This document shows positions 58,350-64,000 of a DNA stretch of 64,000 nt, one piece after another. Positions within the stretch are counted from its first letter, which is position 1. The number at the start of each line of letters is the position of its first letter. The translations under genes and the position numbers were made by a program. The stretch is from an uncultured Rubrobacteraceae bacterium. Lineage in GTDB: Bacteria; Actinomycetota; Rubrobacteria; Rubrobacterales; Rubrobacteraceae. The notes below the pieces were generated by a model. The model was not told where the DNA came from. It worked only from the letters and a program-made list of their open reading frames with translations, and searched no databases. The stretch spans positions 62,001 through 126,000 of the forward strand of contig CADCVH010000108.1 in NCBI GenBank assembly GCA_902806085.1, written 5' to 3'.

Positions 58350-59603
58350 CTAACCCAGCGCTTCGTCCAGGCGGTCGGCGAGGATGCTCGAGCCGCCGTA
58401 GCCCATGAGCGGCCTCTCGACGAAGGGGCGGTCCCCGGCGGGGTAACAGAGGGGGAGGAGGGGGACGTCCAGGGCTTCGGCGATGGGCGCCTCCAGCTCG
58501 GTGCCGACGATCAGGCCAGGCCGGACGGCCTCTATCCTGCCGGCCACCTTTTGCGGGTCGTCCTCGACGAACCCCCCCTCGGTGAAGGTCTGGGCGTGGA
58601 AGAGAAAGTCCCGCTCCAGGTGGACCAGGTACGTGCCGCAGGCGGCCACGTCGAGCCCGACTTCGCGCGCCAGGGCGTATCCGAGCCCCAAGGGGTAGGT
58701 GAAGTCCCCGAAGACGGCTGCCCTGCGGCCCGCGAAGGCCTCCGGCCTCTCCAGCCTGGCGTACCAGGGCAGCTTCGACGTGCGGGAGAGCTCGGACCAG
58801 ACCGTCCGGTCGACGAACCTCGGGTCGAGCTCGCACGCCTCGCCGACGGCCCGGAGCGCGGCCCCCGTGCCGGCTGCCCCGATCATGGGGGTGGTCACCC
58901 TGCCGATGCCGTGCTCGTCCTGCAGAAAGAGCGTGGCGGATTCGCCGACCTCCCGGTAGAGGAGCACGCTCGCCCAGGCGCGGGGGAGGCGGCGGAGGTC
59001 CTCGACCGTGGCCCCCAGCGGCACCCGCGCGTTGACCTCGACCCCGACCAGGTTCAGGAGCCGCTCCGCCTCGTCGTACTCGGCCCCGGCGCCCGGCCCG
59101 AAGACCGGCGGCCCGAAAAGGTTGACCGTCGGGTACTGGGTCCGCTCCAGTTTCGCCCCGGCGTGCGCCCGGACGAGGTCCTCGAGCGCGAGCTCCGCCG
59201 CCTCCGTCTCGCCCATGCCTGGCGTCTGCCAGTCGCAGGTGATCGGGGCCGGTCCGCCCCCGTCGGCCCCCGGGGCGGGGAATTCGGGGACGGCCTCCCC
59301 CGAGAGCAGGGCGGCCTCTGAGCGGGCCAGGATCACGGCCTCCACCCCCGGGTGCCGCCGCGCCACGCCGGAGAGGTCCCGAGGCAGATCCCCCGGCGCG
59401 TAGGACTCCCTGCGCCCCTCGTGCAAGGGGCTCAACGTGACCGGCGCCGGGCGTCCGTCCCGTTCCCGGCCCGAGTAGAGCGCGGGGAAGTACCCCTCGC
59501 CCGGGCCCGCCCGCAGCACCGCGTGCACGCCCCTCATGCTCGCCGCAAGCCTCAGGATACCGTGGCTCCCCGGCCCCTCGTAGACGCCCCCGAGGAGCCT
59601 CAC
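58350..59603 (-). CDS. BchB/ChlB-like protein (nitrogenase component-1 superfamily)
   Basis: 417 residues. The start follows light-independent protochlorophyllide reductase subunit B: YEGPGSHGILRLAASMRGVH near residue 8, then GEGYFPALYSGRERDG (BchB has Gly-Asp at the Asp36 cluster-ligand position, here Gly-Glu), TPMIGAAGTGAALRA near 234, AVFGDFTYPLGLGYALAREV near 291 (Asp equivalent of the catalytic Asp274 kept), ACGTYLVHLERDFLFH, and VGTELEAPIAEALDVPLL near 360. The C-terminal protochlorophyllide-binding tail of BchB is short or missing. It pairs with the BchN-like gene 14 bp upstream. From memory, such pairs occur in Rubrobacter without photosynthesis. Confidence 0.8.
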   Translation of the reverse strand: MRLLGGVYEGPGSHGILRLAASMRGVHAVLRAGPGEGYFPALYSGRERDGRPAPVTLSPLHEGRRESYAPGDLPRDLSGVARRHPGVEAVILARSEAALLSGEAVPEFPAPGADGGGPAPITCDWQTPGMGETEAAELALEDLVRAHAGAKLERTQYPTVNLFGPPVFGPGAGAEYDEAERLLNLVGVEVNARVPLGATVEDLRRLPRAWASVLLYREVGESATLFLQDEHGIGRVTTPMIGAAGTGAALRAVGEACELDPRFVDRTVWSELSRTSKLPWYARLERPEAFAGRRAAVFGDFTYPLGLGYALAREVGLDVAACGTYLVHLERDFLFHAQTFTEGGFVEDDPQKVAGRIEAVRPGLIVGTELEAPIAEALDVPLLPLCYPAGDRPFVERPLMGYGGSSILADRLDEALG

Positions 59604-59616
59604 GGGCCCTCCCCGC

Positions 59617-60912
59617 TCACAGGCTTAAGGCGTCGAGGGCCTCGGCCCGGTCGAAGGTCTTGGCCAGGAGCTCCAGGACGCGCCGGGCGCCCTCGTAGCC
59701 GTGGAGGCCGGCCCGGACAAAGTCCCGCGGGGGGCGGCACAGGTGGCCGCGGGCGACGAGCGGGGCGTAGAGGCCCGGGCTCGCGACCACCACGTCCGGC
59801 CTGGCCGCCTCGATGCGCTGCAACTGGCCCCGCCAGTCCGGGGAGACGACCACGTCAACCCCCGGGCCCAAGGTCTGCAGCTCCTCGGACAGGAAGCGCC
59901 GGTCCAGCCTTGGGGCGCCGACCTCGAGCACGACCGCCCCCGCGTCGGCCAGGAAGCGGGCCAGGGGGACCTCGAAACCCGTGTCGCCGGCGAAGAAGAT
60001 CCTCTTCCCCCTCACGCGGTTGCGCAACGCCCCGAGCTCCTCCCACACCGAGCGCGCCCGCACGACCTCGCTCGACCCGGCCCCGGCCTCCGCCGCCACG
60101 TCCTGCAAGAACCGCGCCGTCCCGTCCACCCCGATGGGCAAAAGCGTCCTGACGACCCTGGCCCCGCGGTCCCGCGACGCGTCCGCCGCCGTCCCCAGGT
60201 TCGGGTCGAGCACCCCCACCACCGTTCCCTCTCCCACAGGCGGCAGCCCGGCTCCCCCGACGTCCGGCACGGCCCCCGAGACCTCCACCCCGGTCCGGGC
60301 CAGCTCCGCGACGAGACCCGCGACGGAGCCCGGCGATAGGGCCGCCCCGAGGAGCACGACGGGCCGGCCCTGCCCGGTTGCCTCCTCCCGTCCCCGGCCC
60401 CGCAGCCCGAAGAGGCCGCCGCGTTTGGCCTGCGAGGCGGCCTCCACGAGCTCGGAGGTCCTGCGCTTCGGGCACAGGCCGACGAGGGCGGCGAGGACCC
60501 GGTCTTCGAGGTCGGTGGAGAGGACGCCGGGCGTGGGGTAAGGGGCGTCCGAATCCACCGCCCCTACCGGCAGGTCCAGCTTGCGGGCCGCGAGACGGGC
60601 CTCGAAGGCCGCGTCGACGCCCAGGGAGGAGGCCGTCCGCCCGCAGACCAGGAGGACCAGCTCCGTCCCGCGGCCGGCGGCCTCGACCGCGAGGCCCGCG
60701 AGCTGGCCCTGTTGCGGCGGGTCGTCGGGGTCGAGGACCGCGAAGGTCACGCGGGGGTCGGGGAGGGCGGGCGACAGGGAGCGGACCAGGTGGGCCTCCG
60801 CCCGGGTGCCCGCGACGATCACCAGGGCGCCCGGAAGCCTCTGCGCCAGGCCGTTCACGGCGTGGAGCGGGGGCAAGACGTCCGGTATCCCCGACTCGTT
60901 GAGGATCGTCAA
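59617..60912 (-). CDS. BchN/ChlN-like protein lacking cluster cysteines
   Basis: 431 residues. Near residues 28-48, LPGALVIVAGTRAEAHLVRS follows the BchN block FLVVGTRTCAHL, but the cysteine is Glu here. The first BchN Cys (FCGL) falls in a Cys-free segment (VLPPLHAVNGL) and the third block GSCP reads VCGRTASS. The nitrogenase-like Rossmann layout is otherwise kept: GARVVRTLLPIGVDGTARFL near 229, KRIFFAGDTGFEVPLARFLA near 299, and VVVASPGLYAPLVARGHLC near 370. It should form a heterotetramer with the BchB-like protein, but the shared [4Fe-4S] cluster probably cannot be built in the usual way. No BchL/NifH-like gene is next to it. Confidence 0.78.
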   Translation of the reverse strand: MTILNESGIPDVLPPLHAVNGLAQRLPGALVIVAGTRAEAHLVRSLSPALPDPRVTFAVLDPDDPPQQGQLAGLAVEAAGRGTELVLLVCGRTASSLGVDAAFEARLAARKLDLPVGAVDSDAPYPTPGVLSTDLEDRVLAALVGLCPKRRTSELVEAASQAKRGGLFGLRGRGREEATGQGRPVVLLGAALSPGSVAGLVAELARTGVEVSGAVPDVGGAGLPPVGEGTVVGVLDPNLGTAADASRDRGARVVRTLLPIGVDGTARFLQDVAAEAGAGSSEVVRARSVWEELGALRNRVRGKRIFFAGDTGFEVPLARFLADAGAVVLEVGAPRLDRRFLSEELQTLGPGVDVVVSPDWRGQLQRIEAARPDVVVASPGLYAPLVARGHLCRPPRDFVRAGLHGYEGARRVLELLAKTFDRAEALDALSL

Positions 60913-60973
60913 TGTCTCTCCCTAGGCCTCTGGTGCGGGATCCCGGCCCCCTCGCGACGTTTCGGGAAGGTTC

Positions 60974-61687
60974 CTAGTTTAAGGCGTTTAGCGTGTCGAG
61001 CGCCAGCGCCATCATGTTGTCCACCGCGCCGCGCAGCTCGTCGTCGCCTATCCTGACGACCTCGGCCCCGATGGTGTCAGAGACCGTGAGCAGGCACCCG
61101 GCCCGCACGCCCCGCATCGCCGCTATCGTGAAGATCGCCGCCGCCTCCATCTCGACGGCCAAAACCCCCAAATTACCCCACAACTCGGCCGGCTTATTCG
61201 TCGGGTCGTAGAAGAGGTCGGAGGAGACTATGGGCCCCACGGAGGTCCGCCTGCCGGCGCTTTCGGCGGCGTGGTAAGCGGCGTGCACCACGTCGAAGTG
61301 GGCCGCCGGGGCGTAGGGGACGCCCTGGGTTATGGAAGAGACCGTGCCGTCCTGCGGCGTCGCCGCCGTCGCCACGATCAGGTCGCCCAACTGCAGGTTC
61401 GGGTCGTAACCCCCGCAGGTGCCCACCCTGAGCAGGTTCTTCGCCCCGAGCCCGATCAGCTCCTCCGTCACGATGGAGGCGCTGGGGCACCCCATCCCCG
61501 TCGTCTGAACCGAGACGGGCTCCCCTTTGTAGGTCCCGGTAAACCCGAGCATCCCCCTCTCCCCGGTCACCTGCCTCGCGTCATCGAAAAAGTTCTCCGC
61601 GATGTACTTCGCCCGCATGGGGTCCCCAGGCAAGAGAACGCTCTCGGCAAAATCCCCCGGCTCCGCGCGCACATGAACAGGGCTCAA
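60974..61687 (-). CDS. deoD: Purine nucleoside phosphorylase, DeoD type
   Basis: 237 residues, TTG with GGGAG upstream. Hexameric PNP marks: LLPGDPMRAKYIAENFF near residue 19 (phosphate Gly/Arg), GMLGFTGTYKG near 45, GMGCPSASIVTEELI near 64, LLRVGTCGGYDPNLQLGD near 85, VEMEAAAIF near 180 (Met-Glu substrate site) and TVSDTIG near 202 (catalytic Asp). It splits purine nucleosides with phosphate, giving bases that can feed xanthine dehydrogenase. Deo operon with deoA upstream. Confidence 0.94.
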   Translation of the reverse strand: MSPVHVRAEPGDFAESVLLPGDPMRAKYIAENFFDDARQVTGERGMLGFTGTYKGEPVSVQTTGMGCPSASIVTEELIGLGAKNLLRVGTCGGYDPNLQLGDLIVATAATPQDGTVSSITQGVPYAPAAHFDVVHAAYHAAESAGRRTSVGPIVSSDLFYDPTNKPAELWGNLGVLAVEMEAAAIFTIAAMRGVRAGCLLTVSDTIGAEVVRIGDDELRGAVDNMMALALDTLNALN

Positions 61688-61718
61688 TTCGGCTCCCTTC
61701 GGTCGTCTAAAGGCTTCG

Positions 61719-61771
61719 GGTTCGAGGTTTTTTGGGCCCCGGATTCTTCCCCGGGCCTGCCGCCTCGAACC
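61719..61771 (-). terminator. Nested hairpin between deoA and deoD
   Basis: A perfect 9-bp outer stem (61719-61727 with 61763-61771) encloses an inner GGGCCCCGG/CCCCGGGCC stem. A T6 run lies inside the element on the plus strand. It separates the two minus-strand salvage genes and may uncouple their expression. Confidence 0.45.
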
Positions 61772-61777
61772 TCCTTT

Positions 61778-63043
61778 TCACAGGTCGTCCAGGATAGCAG
61801 GGGCGGGCTCTGGGGGCTCGTCCCGGATGTCGAGCGCTTGGAGGATCAAGCCCTCGGCCCGCCCCGCTTCGCGGTCGCCGTGCAGGCGGGCCACGGGGTC
61901 GCCTCTCTGGACGCGGTCGCCTGGCTTTGCGAGGAGTTCTACGCCGGCGGCGGGGTCTATTTTGTCCGTCTTTTTCTGGCGGCCGGCGCCCAGGGCGAGG
62001 GCGGCGCGGCCGACGTTGAGGGCGGCGAAGCGGGCGACGTAGCCGCCGCGGGGGGCCCGGACTTCCCGGGTGGTCCCCGAGGTTGGGAGGTTTTCGAGGG
62101 CGCCGGGGGGGGCGCCTTGCGCCCGGACGAACCGCTCCAGCTTCTCGTGGGCGGCGCCGGAGGAGAGGGCCCTCTCGACGGACCGGGCCGGGTCTTTGTC
62201 GCCTTTTAGCTCCAGGAGTTTGGAGGCGACGAGGCGGGCCTCGGCGGCCAGGTCTTCGGGAACGGGGTCCCCGCGCAGGAAGCCGGCGCTCTCGCGGACT
62301 TCGAGGGCGTTGCCGACGGCGCTTCCTAGCGGGGTGTCCATGCCGGTTATGACGGCGGAGGCGCGGATGCCGAGGGACTCGCTGAGGCGGACGAGGAGGC
62401 CGGCCAGCTCGCGGGCCTCCTCGTCCGTCTTCATGAAAGCGCCCGAGCCCCGCTTGACGTCGTAGAGGAGGTGACCCGCGCCCGTGGCGGCCTTTTTGGA
62501 GACGATGGAGGAGCCTATGAGGGGCAGGGAATCAACCGTGCCGGTCGTGTCGCGCAGCGCGTAGATGGCCTTGTCCGCGGGGGCCAGGTCCCCGGCCTCG
62601 ATGATGGCGAGCCCGACCTCCTCGACCTGGCGGCGGAACCGCCCTTCGGGGAGGTCCACGGAGAAGCCGGGTATCGACTCCAGTTTGTCTATCGTGCCGC
62701 CCGTTGTGCCGAGGCCGCGCCCGGAGAGCTTCGCGACCGGCGCCCCGCAGGCGGCGACGATGGGGAGGGAGATCAGGCTGATCTTGTCCCCAACCCCGCC
62801 CGTCGAGTGCTTGTCAACGCTGTCCGGGAACGAATAAGCCTCGCCCGACTCTGCCATAGCCCTCGTCAGGGCGAGCGTCTCCCCGTAGTTCATCCCCCTG
62901 ATAAAGACCGCCATCAGGAGCGCTGACATCTGGTAGTCCGGCACCGAGCCCGTGGTGTACCCCGCGACGACCTCCCGGACGACGTCCTCCGCGAGCTCCC
63001 CGCCCCTCTTCTTCGCCTCGATGGCCTCAAGCACCACGCTCAC
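61778..63043 (-). CDS. deoA: Thymidine/pyrimidine-nucleoside phosphorylase
   Basis: About 421 residues from GTG 63043, with AAAGGGG upstream; ATG 63079 has no Shine-Dalgarno. Family marks: YTTGSVPDYQMSALLMAVFI near residue 36, SVDKHSTGGVGDKISL near 77 (substrate site), KLSGRGLGTTGGTIDKLESI near 105, LRDTTGTVDSLPLIGSSIVS near 160 (Lys-Lys following), KRGSGAFMKTDEEA near 198, and the C-terminal biotinyl-like domain (AKPGDRVQRGDPVARLH). It releases thymine or uracil plus (deoxy)ribose-1-phosphate. Works with DeoD and Tdk in nucleoside salvage. Confidence 0.92.
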   Translation of the reverse strand: MSVVLEAIEAKKRGGELAEDVVREVVAGYTTGSVPDYQMSALLMAVFIRGMNYGETLALTRAMAESGEAYSFPDSVDKHSTGGVGDKISLISLPIVAACGAPVAKLSGRGLGTTGGTIDKLESIPGFSVDLPEGRFRRQVEEVGLAIIEAGDLAPADKAIYALRDTTGTVDSLPLIGSSIVSKKAATGAGHLLYDVKRGSGAFMKTDEEARELAGLLVRLSESLGIRASAVITGMDTPLGSAVGNALEVRESAGFLRGDPVPEDLAAEARLVASKLLELKGDKDPARSVERALSSGAAHEKLERFVRAQGAPPGALENLPTSGTTREVRAPRGGYVARFAALNVGRAALALGAGRQKKTDKIDPAAGVELLAKPGDRVQRGDPVARLHGDREAGRAEGLILQALDIRDEPPEPAPAILDDL

Positions 63044-63123
63044 CGCGGACCCCTTTCCAAGAAGCTCTCCTCCCGCCATTCTAGCGGGAGCCCGCCCCCC
63101 GGGCGCCGCAACGCGACGCCGGC

Positions 63124-63170
63124 GGGCCGAAAGCGTGGGCGAAGCCGGGGCGTGCTGGCGGGCTAACCCG
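63124..63170 (-). repeat. Dispersed hairpin-forming repeat, copy 2 (after phosphofructokinase)
   Basis: Matches 37829-37866 over the 30-nt core with transitions only, plus an 8-nt insertion before the shared ctaacccg that contains the phosphofructokinase stop codon. Same hairpin GGC-GAA-GCC. Confidence 0.6.
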
Positions 63171-64000
63171 GCAGGGCGGAGAGCACCCCGGCGAGGCGGT
63201 ACAGGTCCGGGTCCAGCGGGCGTTTCTGCCCGGCGACCTCGTCGAGGGGGACGCGCCGGATGTCGTCCCCGGAGAGGCCGACCATCGTGCCGGAGGCCTC
63301 GTAGGCGAGGGCGTCCACGGCGGCGGCGCCCAGGCGGGCGGCGAGGATGCGGTCGAAGGCCGAGGGGGTTCCGCCGGACTGGATGTGCCCGAGGGTCGTG
63401 AGGTCGGCCTGGTAGCTTCCGCCCGCGTCGTTGACGAAGTCGCAGAGCTCCCCGGCGGTCGGCGAGGCGCCCTCGGCCACCACGACGGTGAAGCGCGGCT
63501 TGCCCTTCTCGTAGGACTCGTTGAGCAGCTCGAGGAGCTCTTCTGGCTCCGTCTCGAACTCGGGGGTGACGGTGGCGTCCGCGCCGCCCGCTATGGCGCT
63601 CATGACGGCGAGGTAGCCGGAGTCTCGACCGAGCACCTCGACGACCATCGCCCTGCGGTGGGCGGTGGCCGTGTCCTTTATGCGGTCTATGACCGCCACG
63701 GCGGTGTTCAGGGCGGTGTCCGCGCCGATGGAGAGCTCCGTGCCGGGGATGTCGTTGTCTATCGTGGCCGGGACCCCGACGGTCGGCAGGCCGCGTTTGT
63801 CGAGTTCCAGGCCGCCCGAGAGGCTGCCGCCGCCCCCGATGACGACCATCCCCCCGACGCCGGCCTCCCGGAGCCGGTTTAGGGCCTTCTCCTTGCCCCC
63901 TTCCTCCTCCTCGAACTCCGGGGAGCGTCCCGTGCCCAGGGCCGTGCCGCCCCGCTGGACGAGGCCCCAGAGCTCGCTGCGTTTCACCGGGCGGAAGTCG
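63163..64000 (-). CDS. pfkA: 6-phosphofructokinase (5' part outside window)
   Basis: The frame remains open to the window edge, so the N-terminal nucleotide loop is missing; about 279 residues are visible. PFK-A marks: VVIGGGGSLSGGLEL, PATIDNDIPGTELSIGADTA (catalytic Asp in TIDND), RAMVVEVLGRDSGYLAVMSA, VVVAEGASP, and LGHIQSGGTPSAFDRI. ATP-dependent PFKs normally have GGDGS, where Asp binds Mg; here the visible motif is GGGGS. Whether it uses ATP or PPi cannot be judged without the N-terminus. Glycolytic step; unrelated to the deo genes by function. Confidence 0.9.
   Translation of the reverse strand, partial: DFRPVKRSELWGLVQRGGTALGTGRSPEFEEEEGGKEKALNRLREAGVGGMVVIGGGGSLSGGLELDKRGLPTVGVPATIDNDIPGTELSIGADTALNTAVAVIDRIKDTATAHRRAMVVEVLGRDSGYLAVMSAIAGGADATVTPEFETEPEELLELLNESYEKGKPRFTVVVAEGASPTAGELCDFVNDAGGSYQADLTTLGHIQSGGTPSAFDRILAARLGAAAVDALAYEASGTMVGLSGDDIRRVPLDEVAGQKRPLDPDLYRLAGVLSALPG

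Noticed and set aside
58350-60912. Functional dark-operative protochlorophyllide reductase or nitrogenase
   Set aside because: Cluster cysteines are lost in the N-like subunit and no BchL/NifH, chlorophyll or nif genes are nearby; homology is to the fold only.
1-64000. rRNA or tRNA genes, phage genes, transposases
   Set aside because: I looked on both strands and recognised none; absence is by eye only and a tRNA finder would be decisive.

Overview
The window is high-GC DNA with tightly packed genes, many GTG/TTG starts and short stop/start overlaps. This fits a deep-branching actinobacterium, most likely Rubrobacteria. The best single pointer is the adjacent BchN-like/BchB-like pair at 58.3-60.9 kb; from memory, such homologues have been reported in non-photosynthetic Rubrobacter. 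I saw no rRNA, tRNA, CRISPR array, insertion sequence or prophage.

Layout. 1-3.7 kb: the 3' part of a molybdopterin (nitrate-reductase-like) oxidoreductase, a helical partner, an HPP membrane protein and an ion channel. 3.7-31.6 kb: a contiguous catabolic region, almost all on the minus strand. It holds lactate permease; the glyoxylate-to-glycerate route (hyi, glxR, gcl, glycerate kinase) with an IclR-type regulator; a urate/allantoin operon (permease fused to an OHCU-decarboxylase-like domain, uraD, uricase, uraH, NCS1 permease, allC, allB, DUF3830); an Nramp-like transporter; a three-subunit xanthine dehydrogenase with a small MTH1187-like protein; an MFS transporter; and glycolate oxidase glcDEF on the plus strand. 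Together these convert xanthine to urate, allantoin, allantoate, glyoxylate and glycerate phosphate, and feed glycolate into the same glyoxylate pool. Four promoters in this region share the same design: a sigma70-type -35/-10 pair followed by one or two TTCC-N7-GGAA-like dyads. This suggests one IclR-family regulon.

31.7-45.4 kb is a mixed housekeeping and accessory stretch. It contains a CitE-like lyase, a TVP38 membrane protein, thymidine kinase, a ZIP transporter, lspA, a methyltransferase, small unknowns, a frameshifted aminoglycoside-phosphotransferase-like gene, a HipA_2-like/DUF3037 pair, and an HTH/ClpN pair behind a consensus leaderless promoter with a perfect palindrome. 45.6-49.5 kb: a MacB/FtsX-type ABC exporter. 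49.5-49.8 kb: an unexplained minus-strand structured RNA with a 7-codon ORF and an intrinsic terminator. 50-58.3 kb: RDD protein, a NarL-type two-component system, DUF305/DUF3105, a CDF zinc exporter, an HtrA-like protease and a very small lipoprotein. 58.3-64 kb: the BchB/BchN-like pair, purine and pyrimidine nucleoside phosphorylases and the 3' part of a phosphofructokinase.

The points most worth following up are: the BchN/BchB-like pair whose N-like subunit has lost its cluster cysteines; a glyoxylate carboligase with Glu51 instead of the family hallmark Val51; a permease fused to an OHCU-decarboxylase domain lacking its catalytic His; the inferred IclR regulon; the leaderless autoregulatory HTH/ClpN unit; and the minus-strand RNA.
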